NCBI GenBank assembly: GCA_025464025.1
Contig: JAODBP010000241.1
Span: forward strand, 1-11,663
DNA: 11,663 nt
Direction: 5' to 3'
From: Actinomycetes bacterium
GTDB lineage: Bacteria; Actinomycetota; Acidimicrobiia; Acidimicrobiales; CADCSY01
Every line of letters begins with the position of its first letter. Within the stretch, counting starts at the first letter, position 1. Below the pieces are notes generated by a model, which was not told the DNA's origin, ran no database searches, and saw only the letters and a program-made list of their open reading frames with translations. Made by a program: the position numbers and the translations under genes. This document shows positions 5,593-11,663 of this stretch, in pieces.

Positions 5593-6413
5593 GGCCAGCC
5601 AGGGAGGAGGCCGCGGCGCTTGACCTCGCGCTGGGCGTAGACGGTCGTGCCCCGCAGCTCCTCGGCCTCGCCTGGCTCGGTCACCAGCCAGCGGATGCAG
5701 CGGCCGATGACGTCGGGCGTCGCCGGCCGGAAGTGCTCGGCGTACTTGGCCGCCCGGCCCGTCGCCTCGGTCTTCTCGGTGAGCACGAACCCGGGCTCGA
5801 CGCTGAAGGCTCGGATGCCCTCGTCGCCGTGCTCGACGTGGAGCAGCGGAGCGACGCGGCCGAACGCCGCCTTCGTCATGGCGTAGCCCATGGACCAGCC
5901 GCCCTGGCCGACCTTGGCCGGCGGATCCTCGAACCCGGCGCCCGAGACCATGTTGACGATGGTGCCGCCGCCGGCGGCGACCATCACCGGCACCACCTTG
6001 CGGAGCAGCGCGAGCTGGGCGAAGACGTTGCCCTCGAACAGCTTGGCCAGGTCGCCCTCGTCGAGGTCGAGGAAGAGGTCGAGCACGCCCATGCCCTGGT
6101 AGATCGCGTTGTTCACCAGCACGTCGATGCGACCGAAGCGCTCGAGCGTGGTGTCGGCCGCGGCTTCCACCGACGCGCGGTCGAGCAGGTCCATCTGGAC
6201 CATGAGGGCGGTGCCGCCCTCCTCCTCGATGCGGGCCGCGGTGGTGTCGAGCCCGCCCGGCACCGCCTCCCCGCTGTCGTCGGTGCGGCCCGTGCCCTCG
6301 GTGAGCGTGCGGGCTGCGATGGCGACGTCGTAGCCGGCGGCGGCCAGGTCGATCGCCGCCGCCTTGCCGATGCCGCGGCTGGCCCCCGTCACGAGGGCGA
6401 CCGGGCGGCTCAC
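5577..6413 (-). CDS. Short-chain dehydrogenase/reductase (SDR), NAD(P)-dependent
   Basis: This 278-residue soluble oxidoreductase has a Rossmann fold. The cofactor motif TGASRGIG is at 9-16, the structural NNA at 101-103, the candidate catalytic serine is S157 (NMVSGAG), and the YxxxK pair is Y177 and K181 (YAMTK). A PG motif at 207-208 is followed by T212. The S-to-Y distance is 20 residues, longer than the usual 12-14, because of a FEDPPAKVGQGGW loop. A long segment after the second strand (about 36-58, ending VPGGLDTTAARIE) is another insertion relative to minimal SDRs. The substrate cannot be assigned. The start is GTG 6413, four codons before the first strand; the next methionine is past the cofactor motif. 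No good Shine-Dalgarno is visible. It is 112 bases downstream of the aminopeptidase. Confidence 0.92.
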   Translation of the reverse strand: MSRPVALVTGASRGIGKAAAIDLAAAGYDVAIAARTLTEGTGRTDDSGEAVPGGLDTTAARIEEEGGTALMVQMDLLDRASVEAAADTTLERFGRIDVLVNNAIYQGMGVLDLFLDLDEGDLAKLFEGNVFAQLALLRKVVPVMVAAGGGTIVNMVSGAGFEDPPAKVGQGGWSMGYAMTKAAFGRVAPLLHVEHGDEGIRAFSVEPGFVLTEKTEATGRAAKYAEHFRPATPDVIGRCIRWLVTEPGEAEELRGTTVYAQREVKRRGLLPGWPPPRD

Positions 6414-6533
6414 TGGTTGCTACCGGAGCGGTCCGGCGAACTCACGTCCGCGGCGCCCACGACGAACCAGTGAGCGCCTCGCTTCGCTCGGAAGACCTGT
6501 GCTGATGGTTCGCTCGCAAGCTCGCTCACTTGG
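6408..6533. repeat. Nested inverted repeats between the aminopeptidase and the SDR
   Basis: AACCAGTGAGC (6465-6475) is a perfect 11-base inverse of GCTCACTGGTT (6408-6418), which contains the SDR GTG start. Nearly the same bases, CCAGTGAGCG (6467-6476), can instead pair with CGCTCACTTGG (6523-6533) at the aminopeptidase stop, with one bulged base. The two pairings exclude each other. The stretch also contains the 6492-6529 repeat. It may be a repetitive-element relic or an RNA structure affecting SDR start accessibility. Confidence 0.5.
6492..6529 (-). repeat. 38-base interspersed repeat, copy A, across the aminopeptidase stop
   Basis: On the minus strand the element begins GTGAGCGAGC and ends ACAGGTCTT. 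It matches 8556-8593 at 36 of 38 bases, differing at 6504 and 6518. The TGA of the aminopeptidase occupies the same offset in the repeat as the TGA of the permease does in copy B. Confidence 0.85.
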
Positions 6534-7977
6534 CCCGCCCGGGCTTCTTGAACGACAGGGCCGTCTCCACGATCGTGCGCACACCGAAGCCGGAGGCACC
6601 CTTGGGCGTGTAGCCGTCATCGCCCTTGGCGTCGGCCGGGCCGGCGATGTCGAGGTGGACCCACGGCGTGCCGTCGACGAACTCCTGGAGGAACAGCCCG
6701 GCGTGCAGGGCGCCGCCGTAGCGACCACCGGCGATGTTCTTGAGGTCGGCGATGTCGGAGTCGAGGTCCTTGCGATACGCCTTGGGCAGCGGCAGGTGCC
6801 AGACCGACTCGGCCGTGCGGTCGGCGGCGGCCTGGACCTGTTCGACGAGGGCGTCGTTGTTGCCCATGAGGCCGGCGATCGTCGGGCCCAGCGCCACCAT
6901 GCACGCGCCGGTCAGCGTGGCCAGGTCGATGATGGCGTCGGGTGCTTCGGCGGCGGCGAGCGAGAGGCCGTCGGCCAGCACCAGCCGACCCTCGGCGTCG
7001 GTGTTGAGCACCTCGACCGTCGTGCCGTTCTTGATGGTCAGCACGTCGCCCGGGCGGATGGCGTGACCGTTGATCATGTTCTCGGCGATGCACAGGTAGC
7101 CGGTCACCTGGACCGGGGCGTTCACCACCGGCAGCACCGACATGGCGGCGAGCACGGCGGCGGCGCCGGCCATGTCGCCCTTCATGCCGATCATGCCGTC
7201 GGCCGGCTTGATGGACAGGCCGCCCGAGTCGAACGTGATGCCCTTGCCGACGAGGGCGAGGTGGCCACGCGAGCGGCCGGCCGGCGTGTACGTCAGCTTC
7301 ACCATGCGGGGTGGGTTGTCGGAGGCGCCACCCACGCCGAGCAGGCCACCGAGGCCGAGCTTCTTGGCCTGCTTGTCGTCGATGACCTCGACGGTGAGGC
7401 CGGCGGCCTCGCCGACCTTCACGGCGGCGTCGGCGAACATCGGCGGGGTGAGGTCGCCGGCCGGCGTGTTGACCAGGTCGCGCGCCATGGCGACGGCGCC
7501 GGCCACGGCCACGCCGCGCTCGACGGCGTCGCGCACCTTCTTGCCGCCGGTGGCCACGATCGCCACCGACTCGAGCTTGGTCTCGCCCGCGTCCTTCTTG
7601 TACCGGCCGAAGCGGTAGGTCGACAGCACCGTGCCCTCGGCTGCGGCCTGGCCGGCGGCAGCGCGGTCGCCGTCGGCCGGCACGGCGTCGAGCAGCAGCG
7701 ACGCGATCGAGCCCCGCTTCCACGTGGCCTTGACCAGGGCGGCGGATGCCCGGCGCACGACCTCCGGCGTCACGTCGGCCGCCGGGCCCACGCCCACGAC
7801 GATCGTGCCGCCGATGGTGGTCGTCTCGCCCGCCTTCCCCTCGAAGCCGGCCTCCACGAGCTGGGCGTCGGTGATGCCGTTGCCCGCACCCAGCACGACG
7901 GGGCCGGTGGCGGCCGGCACCCCGACGACGTCGACATCGGTCGGCAGGGTCGGCACGGCGGTGACGGTGACAGGCAT
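6526..7977 (-). CDS. pepA: Leucyl aminopeptidase, peptidase family M17
   Basis: This 483-residue cytosolic metallopeptidase should remove N-terminal residues from peptides, normally as a hexamer with two metals per subunit. The C-terminal catalytic domain is complete: GKGITFDSGG (244-253), SIKP (255-258), MKGDMAGAA (265-273) and the signature NTDAEGRL (325-332). By family knowledge, metal ligands should be K245, D250, D268, D327 and E329, with K257 and R331 catalytic. The N-terminal domain (about 1-160) is less conserved, as usual. Length is normal. ATG 7977 directly follows the TGA of the adenosyltransferase (TGAATG), and AAGGAG (7984-7989) lies six bases before it inside that gene, so translation is probably coupled. 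The stop lies within a 38-base repeat shared with the leftward permease. Confidence 0.95.
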   Translation of the reverse strand: MPVTVTAVPTLPTDVDVVGVPAATGPVVLGAGNGITDAQLVEAGFEGKAGETTTIGGTIVVGVGPAADVTPEVVRRASAALVKATWKRGSIASLLLDAVPADGDRAAAGQAAAEGTVLSTYRFGRYKKDAGETKLESVAIVATGGKKVRDAVERGVAVAGAVAMARDLVNTPAGDLTPPMFADAAVKVGEAAGLTVEVIDDKQAKKLGLGGLLGVGGASDNPPRMVKLTYTPAGRSRGHLALVGKGITFDSGGLSIKPADGMIGMKGDMAGAAAVLAAMSVLPVVNAPVQVTGYLCIAENMINGHAIRPGDVLTIKNGTTVEVLNTDAEGRLVLADGLSLAAAEAPDAIIDLATLTGACMVALGPTIAGLMGNNDALVEQVQAAADRTAESVWHLPLPKAYRKDLDSDIADLKNIAGGRYGGALHAGLFLQEFVDGTPWVHLDIAGPADAKGDDGYTPKGASGFGVRTIVETALSFKKPGRAK

Positions 7978-8502
7978 TCAGCTCTCCTTGGCCAGCAGGT
8001 GGTCCGGCCCCTCCTGCCAGCGGGCCAGGGCCCACAGCAGGTCGGACAGGCGGTTGAGGTAGGCGACGACGTAGGAGCCCTCGGGCGCCACGCCGAGCGA
8101 CTCGCGCTCGGCCCGGCGGACCACGGTGCGGGCCACGTCGAGCAGGGCGGACGTGCGGGTCGCCCCGGGGATCACGAAGTCGGTCGGCATGGGGAAGCGG
8201 CCCATGGCATCGTCGATCAGCGGTTCGAGGGCGGTGACCATGTCGTCGGTGACGAGGTCGGTCAGCTTCGAGCGGTTCTCGGGCAGCGTGGCCAGCTCGG
8301 CCATGCAGGTGTAGAGGTCCTTGCAGACCCGCACGAGGATGGCGTCGAGCTCGGGGTCGGCGTCGACCCGGGCCAGGCCGATCGCCGCCTGGGCCTCGTC
8401 GACGGTGCCGTAGGCCCGGGGCGCGTCGGCGTCCTTCCGGACCCGGCCGCCGAAGTAGAGCCCGGTGGTGCCGTCGTCACCCTTGCGGGTGTAGATCTTC
8501 AT
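7978..8502 (-). CDS. PduO-type ATP:cob(I)alamin (corrinoid) adenosyltransferase
   Basis: This 174-residue enzyme transfers the adenosyl group of ATP to reduced corrinoid, making adenosylcobalamin. Family motifs are in order: TRKGDDGTTG (5-14, ATP-binding loop), YGTVDEAQAAIG (31-42), IPGATRTSALLDVARTVVRRAER (from 111, with conserved arginines) and YLNRLSDLLWALAR (148-161). These match the PduO/MMAB type and not the unrelated CobA/BtuR type. ATG 8502 is preferred: it begins the usual MKIYTRxGD start and GGTGGA lies just upstream, although the spacing is short. An in-frame TTG at 8517 would add five residues. No cobalamin riboswitch fits in the upstream gap, which holds a small hairpin and a repeat. 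It is translationally coupled to the aminopeptidase behind it. Confidence 0.93.
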   Translation of the reverse strand: MKIYTRKGDDGTTGLYFGGRVRKDADAPRAYGTVDEAQAAIGLARVDADPELDAILVRVCKDLYTCMAELATLPENRSKLTDLVTDDMVTALEPLIDDAMGRFPMPTDFVIPGATRTSALLDVARTVVRRAERESLGVAPEGSYVVAYLNRLSDLLWALARWQEGPDHLLAKES

Positions 8503-8535
8503 TGGTCCACCATCCAAGCCATGCGACCAGTTCCA

Positions 8536-8552
8536 CCGGGGTTTCGCCCCGG
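8536..8552 (-). terminator. Small GC hairpin between the permease and the adenosyltransferase
   Basis: CCGGGG (8536-8541) pairs with CCCCGG (8547-8552) around a five-base loop, CGAAA on the minus strand. It sits about 40 bases after the permease stop, with no U-tract following. It may weakly terminate or shape the leader of the adenosyltransferase. Confidence 0.4.
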
Positions 8553-8555
8553 CCC

Positions 8556-8593
8556 AAGACCTGTGCTCATGGTTCGCTCGCGAGCTCGCTCAC
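8556..8593 (-). repeat. 38-base interspersed repeat, copy B, across the permease stop
   Basis: This matches 6492-6529 at 36 of 38 bases (differences at 8568 and 8582), in the same orientation to its gene and with the TGA (8590-8592) at the same offset. It contains the palindrome GCTCGCGAGC (8576-8585). Flanking sequence does not match copy A, so the similarity is confined to the element. Confidence 0.85.
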
Positions 8594-9657
8594 CCGGCGG
8601 ACGTTACCGAGGGTTCCGAGGAGCGGGGCCCGTGCCCGACCGCCTCGTCGAGCACCGCAGCCACCAGCACGGTGACGACCAGGCCGACGAGCGCCCCGCC
8701 GATGCCGTAGACCTCGAGGCCGACCATCGCCACCCCGACCGTGACGAACGGCCCGATGTGCAGCGAGCGCGACTCCACCCGGCGCTGGAGGATCAGGGCC
8801 TCGAACGCCTGCCAGCCGAGCAGGACCACGGCGACGGCCACCGACCCCTGCCACGAGGCCGTCGTCGCCGCGAGCAGGATGAGGGGCAGAGCGCCCAGCA
8901 CCACGCCGAGCAGCGGGATGGCGTCGAGCATCATCATCCACACGGCCAGCGGAGCCTTCCCCGGCGCGTCGATCATCGACGCCGCGGCGTACGCCACCAG
9001 CCCGGCCATGGCCGCCATCCCGAGCGTGCCGGTGATGTAGTGCCACCACCGCCGGTAGACGGCCTCGCCGATGCGGCGGACGTCGCCCCGGCGGGCCTCG
9101 GGGAGCTGCCGGATGGCCGACTCGAGCAGCCGCGGGCCGTGGATGAGGAAGAAGATCGTGAGCACGCCGGTGGCGAGGAACGCCACGCCGCGGGTCGCCG
9201 CGCTCTTGAGGGCGCTCTGCACGTCGCCGCCGCGGAGCCGCTCGGGCAGCTCGTCGACGAACGCCTTGGCCCGCGCCGCCAGGTGGATCTCCCGGGCGCC
9301 CTTGCCGAACCGGGCCGACCGCTCGATCTCCTTCGCCGCCTTCGGCACGGCCCGCTGGAGCTCGTGGAGCTGGGTGTTCACGTCGTCGACGACGGCATAG
9401 GCGACACCGCCGGCCAGGCCGACGGTGAGCAGCATCACGAGGGCCAGTGCGAGGGCGCGCGGGATGACCTTGGCCAGGTTGCCGACGATCGGGTGCAGGA
9501 GGGCGGCGAGGGTGGCGGCGACGAGGATCCAGCCGATGACCCGCACCGACGCCGCCACGAGTCCGACGAGCGCCAGCGTCAGCCCGACCATGACCACCGC
9601 CCGCACCACCGAGGACGGGCTCAGGCGGAGCACGGAGTTCCGCGGCGGAGCGGCCAT
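8590..9657 (-). CDS. AI-2E family transporter (PF01594-type membrane protein), leftward copy
   Basis: This 355-residue polytopic membrane protein has hydrophobic segments at about 17-56, 66-90, 158-174, 208-228, 240-266, 272-288 and 304-338. Between the early and later helices lies an amphipathic region (about 95-150). Family marks are LDAIPLLGVVLG (244-255) and FEALILQRRVESRSLHIGP (285-303). The family is named for proposed AI-2 export, but members also include ion antiporters, so the substrate is unknown. The frame is open far upstream (to 10272) through the neighbour's antisense strand, which is not coding here. ATG 9657 is preferred; ATG 9678 would add seven residues and overlap the divergent gene. 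The final residues are low in similarity and the TGA is supplied by a repeat. The paralogue at 9677 diverges from it. Confidence 0.85.
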   Translation of the reverse strand: MAAPPRNSVLRLSPSSVVRAVVMVGLTLALVGLVAASVRVIGWILVAATLAALLHPIVGNLAKVIPRALALALVMLLTVGLAGGVAYAVVDDVNTQLHELQRAVPKAAKEIERSARFGKGAREIHLAARAKAFVDELPERLRGGDVQSALKSAATRGVAFLATGVLTIFFLIHGPRLLESAIRQLPEARRGDVRRIGEAVYRRWWHYITGTLGMAAMAGLVAYAAASMIDAPGKAPLAVWMMMLDAIPLLGVVLGALPLILLAATTASWQGSVAVAVVLLGWQAFEALILQRRVESRSLHIGPFVTVGVAMVGLEVYGIGGALVGLVVTVLVAAVLDEAVGHGPRSSEPSVTSAG

Positions 9658-9663
9658 CGGGGC

Positions 9664-9672
9664 GTACCGTAC
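9664..9672. promoter_or_regulatory. Shared divergent promoter palindrome for the two permeases
   Basis: GTACCGTAC is a palindrome apart from its central base. Plus strand TACCGT (9665-9670) ends six bases before ATG 9677; minus strand TACGGT (9666-9671) ends eight bases before ATG 9657. Both fit TANNNT, so one site can provide overlapping -10 elements for both genes and near-leaderless transcripts. No clear -35 is visible on either side. Confidence 0.5.
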
Positions 9673-9676
9673 CGGC

Positions 9677-10786
9677 ATGGCCACCGAGGATCGGGTGATC
9701 AGAGCTGACCTCGATTGGCAGTCGGTGCTGGTGTTCCTCGGGGCGATGGTGGCCCTGATCGCCTTCACCGGGTTGGTCAGCGCGGCCGGGCGGCCGCTGA
9801 CGTGGATCGGCGTCGGCACCCTGCTCGCCCTGGCTCTCGACCCGCTCGTCTCGAAGCTCGAGGCCCGCATCGGCCGGCGATCGATCGCGGTGGGCACCGT
9901 GCTCGTCGGGTTCCTCGTCGCCCTCGTCGCCCTCGTCGCCCTGTTCGGGCCCCCGGCGGCCGAGCAGGCGCGCGACCTGAGCAAGAACCTGCCCGGCGTG
10001 GTCAACGACCTCGGCAACCTGCCGGTCATCGGCCACCAGCTCCGCGACGCCGACGTGTCCGACAAGGTCCAGCAGTTCCTCGACGACCTGCCCAAGCGCC
10101 TCAACGGCGACTCCACGCCGATCAAGAACGCCGGCCGCTCGGTGCTCGGCGGCACGCTCGCCGCCATCGCCACCTTGCTGGCCGCGGTGACGCTGCTGCT
10201 CGACGGGTCGCGGCTGCTGCGCCGCATCCGCCGGCTGGTGCCCGAGCAGCACCGCGAGATGGCCGATCGCATGGGCTCGCTGGCCTACCGGACCGTCGGC
10301 CAGTACTTCGCCGGCTCCGTGCTCGTCGCCGCCATCGCCGGCGTCGTCGTCACCGCGGTCGGGCTGATCCTCGGCGTCCCCCTCGCGCCCCTGCTCGGCG
10401 CGTGGGTCGCGGTCTTCGACCTCGTGCCCCAGATCGGTGGCGCCGTCGGCGGGATCCCGTTCGTGGTCCTCGGGCTCACCCAGGGCGCCGGCGTCGGGCT
10501 GGCCTGCCTGATCTTCTTCATCCTCTACCTCCAGTTCGAGAACAACCTCCTGTCGCCGCTGATCGTGGGCAAGACGGTCGACCTGTCGCCGCCGGCCACC
10601 ATGACCGCAGCCCTCGTCGGCGTCTCCGCCGCCGGCGTGGTCGGCGCCCTGGTCGCCGTGCCGCTGCTGGGGACGGCGAAGGCGATCTACCTCGAGCTCC
10701 GGCCGGGCACCCACGAGGCCGTGGTGGGCGACGGCGACGGCCACGTGCCGAAATCGGGTTCCAGGAGACGAAGGGCCCGTCGGTAG
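9677..10786 (+). CDS. AI-2E family transporter (PF01594-type membrane protein), rightward copy
   Basis: This 369-residue polytopic membrane protein has hydrophobic segments at about 17-36, 42-56, 69-91, 154-176, 211-233, 238-268, 272-286 and 308-338. The region 93-150, with many charged residues, is the family's extramembrane helical part. Family motifs are FDLVPQIGGAVGG (247-259) and FENNLLSPLIVGKTVDLSPP (287-306), closer to the family norm than in the leftward copy. The C-terminus is strongly basic (KSGSRRRRARR), as expected for a cytoplasmic end. The open frame starts at 9425, but ATG 9677 is chosen because the upstream part is antisense to the other permease and a TANNNT box precedes this ATG by six bases. 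Substrate unknown. It ends nine bases before the methionine synthase start. Confidence 0.88.
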   Translation: MATEDRVIRADLDWQSVLVFLGAMVALIAFTGLVSAAGRPLTWIGVGTLLALALDPLVSKLEARIGRRSIAVGTVLVGFLVALVALVALFGPPAAEQARDLSKNLPGVVNDLGNLPVIGHQLRDADVSDKVQQFLDDLPKRLNGDSTPIKNAGRSVLGGTLAAIATLLAAVTLLLDGSRLLRRIRRLVPEQHREMADRMGSLAYRTVGQYFAGSVLVAAIAGVVVTAVGLILGVPLAPLLGAWVAVFDLVPQIGGAVGGIPFVVLGLTQGAGVGLACLIFFILYLQFENNLLSPLIVGKTVDLSPPATMTAALVGVSAAGVVGALVAVPLLGTAKAIYLELRPGTHEAVVGDGDGHVPKSGSRRRRARR

Positions 10787-10789
10787 CCT
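10784..10789 (+). promoter_or_regulatory. Possible leaderless promoter of the methionine synthase gene
   Basis: TAGCCT fits TANNNT and is followed by exactly six bases before ATG 10796, the same arrangement as at 9665 and at the DUF222 gene. Its first three bases are the TAG stop of the permease. No Shine-Dalgarno or clear -35 is present, so read-through from the permease may also contribute. Confidence 0.45.
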
Positions 10790-10795
10790 TCCTGC

Positions 10796-11663
10796 ATGCA
10801 GTCCTACCTCGACGCCGCCCGCGAGCGGGTCGTCATCTACGACGGTGCGTTCGGCACCTACGTCCAGACCCAGGACCTCACGGCCGACGACTTCGGGGGT
10901 CCCCAGCTCGAGGGCTGCAACGAGCTGCTGGTGGTCACCCGCCCCGACGTGATCCGGGGCATGCACGCTGCCTTCCTCGAGGCCGGCGTCGACGTGCTCG
11001 AGACGGCCTCGTTCGGCTCGTTCTCGGTGCCGCTCAACGAGTACGGGCTCGGTGACCGGGCCGAGGAGCTGAGCCGGGTCTCGGCCGAGCTGGCCCGGGA
11101 GATGGCCGACAGCTACTCGACCCCCGATCGTCCCCGCTGGGTGGCCGGCTCGATGGGCCCGGGCACGAAGATGCCGACCCTCGGCCACATCTCCTTCGCC
11201 GACCTGCGCGACGCCTACGAGGTCCAGGCCCGCGGCCTGCTCGAGGGCGGGGTCGACGTGCTGCTCGTCGAGACGCAGTTCGACGTGCTCGGCGCCAAGG
11301 CCGGGATCATCGGTTGCCGCCGGGCCATGGCCGCCATCGGTCGCCAGGTGCCGATCCAGGTCCAGGTCACCATGGAGACCACCGGCCGCATGCTGGTCGG
11401 CACCGAGATCGGGGCCGCCCTGGTGTCGATCGACGCCATGGGCATCGACGCCTTCGGCCTCAACTGCGCCACCGGCCCGGGCGAGATGCACGAGCACCTG
11501 CGCCACCTGAGCCAGCACTGCGAGGTGCCGATCGCCTGCCTGCCCAACGCCGGCCTCCCCTCGGTGGTCGACGGGAAGATGCACTACGACCTCACGCCCG
11601 ACCAGCTCGCCGAGCACCACGCCCGGTTCGTCACCGAGCTCGGCGTGTCGATCATCGGCGGCT
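10796..11663 (+). CDS. metH: Methionine synthase (cobalamin-dependent), N-terminal homocysteine-binding domain; 3' end cut
   Basis: The visible 289 residues form a homocysteine S-methyltransferase domain. Motifs are YDGAFGT (15-21), LEGCNELLVVTRPDV (38-52), LETASFG (68-74), GSMGPGTK (118-125), VETQFD (158-163), GLNCATGP (221-228) and PNAGLP (250-255). C224 should be the first zinc ligand that activates homocysteine. The other two are a CC pair after a GG, and the window stops right after IIGG with one further base, T. In full-length MetH, folate, cobalamin and reactivation domains would follow; a stand-alone homocysteine or betaine methyltransferase cannot be excluded. ATG 10796 is the first start after the in-frame TAG at 10784. 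There is no ribosome-binding site, fitting a leaderless transcript. No cobalamin riboswitch can fit in the nine-base gap. Confidence 0.85.
   Translation, partial: MQSYLDAARERVVIYDGAFGTYVQTQDLTADDFGGPQLEGCNELLVVTRPDVIRGMHAAFLEAGVDVLETASFGSFSVPLNEYGLGDRAEELSRVSAELAREMADSYSTPDRPRWVAGSMGPGTKMPTLGHISFADLRDAYEVQARGLLEGGVDVLLVETQFDVLGAKAGIIGCRRAMAAIGRQVPIQVQVTMETTGRMLVGTEIGAALVSIDAMGIDAFGLNCATGPGEMHEHLRHLSQHCEVPIACLPNAGLPSVVDGKMHYDLTPDQLAEHHARFVTELGVSIIGG

Noticed and set aside
6364..9708. A 1114-residue open frame on the plus strand
   Set aside because: It lies antisense to the SDR end, aminopeptidase, adenosyltransferase and permease genes; its product is low-complexity Arg/Gly/Asp/His-rich sequence typical of the complementary frame of GC-rich genes.
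9658..10272. N-terminal extension of the leftward permease to 10272
   Set aside because: The extra about 205 residues are antisense to the rightward permease, compositionally unlike a membrane protein, and the divergent promoter lies at 9664-9672.
8590..10786. Quorum-sensing AI-2 export system
   Set aside because: The AI-2E family name does not establish the substrate; no luxS or lsr-type gene is present to support it.
10787..10795. Cobalamin riboswitch controlling metH
   Set aside because: The gap is nine bases, and I see no B12-box-like element inside the preceding permease gene.
8567..11620. A 1017-residue open frame on the minus strand
   Set aside because: It is antisense to metH and the rightward permease, and out of frame with the leftward permease; it has no domain-like sequence.

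Overview
The window is high-GC DNA with strong codon-position bias, which produces several very long false ORFs on the antisense strands. Gene content (a DUF222/13E12-type protein, PduO-type corrinoid adenosyltransferase, M17 aminopeptidase, paired AI-2E family permeases, MetH-like protein, expanded amino-acid-type binding proteins) and TANNNT promoters set directly before ATG codons point to an actinomycete. I lean towards the Acidimicrobiia lineage, but this is inference. It looks like chromosomal DNA: I see no integrase, transposase, tRNA, rRNA or CRISPR array.

Layout. Positions 1-9657 are transcribed leftwards. Reading in the direction of transcription from 9657: an AI-2E family permease, a PduO-type cobalamin adenosyltransferase, a leucyl aminopeptidase whose ATG directly follows the adenosyltransferase stop, an SDR oxidoreductase, three tandem paralogous secreted substrate-binding proteins (SBP3 at 3972-5447, SBP2 at 2250-3713, SBP1 at 491-1945), and a DUF222 protein cut by the left edge. 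Rightwards from 9677 are a second AI-2E family permease and the homocysteine-binding half of a methionine synthase, cut by the right edge.

The three SBPs are the most distinctive block. Each has a Sec-type signal peptide without a lipobox, ten cysteines at almost invariant spacing, and a DRPARxRxIKY C-terminus. Each has its own TTGACA promoter and is followed by a hairpin, so they look like separately controlled alternatives rather than one operon. No ABC permease or ATPase is in the window. The SBP1 and SBP2 leaders share a 14-base ribosome-binding segment and a 12-base motif near the promoter, and SBP2 has a GAAC-N4-GTTC palindrome at its expected transcription start.

Two further patterns matter. 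A 38-base repeat (36/38 identical) lies across the stop codons of two unrelated genes, the aminopeptidase and the leftward permease, and supplies TGA to both. The two permeases diverge from a 19-base gap whose near-palindrome can supply a -10 element to each. The rightward permease, the methionine synthase and the DUF222 gene all show TANNNT, six bases, then ATG, as expected for leaderless transcripts. B12 links the adenosyltransferase and the methionine synthase, but they are on opposite strands and use different cobalamin cofactors.
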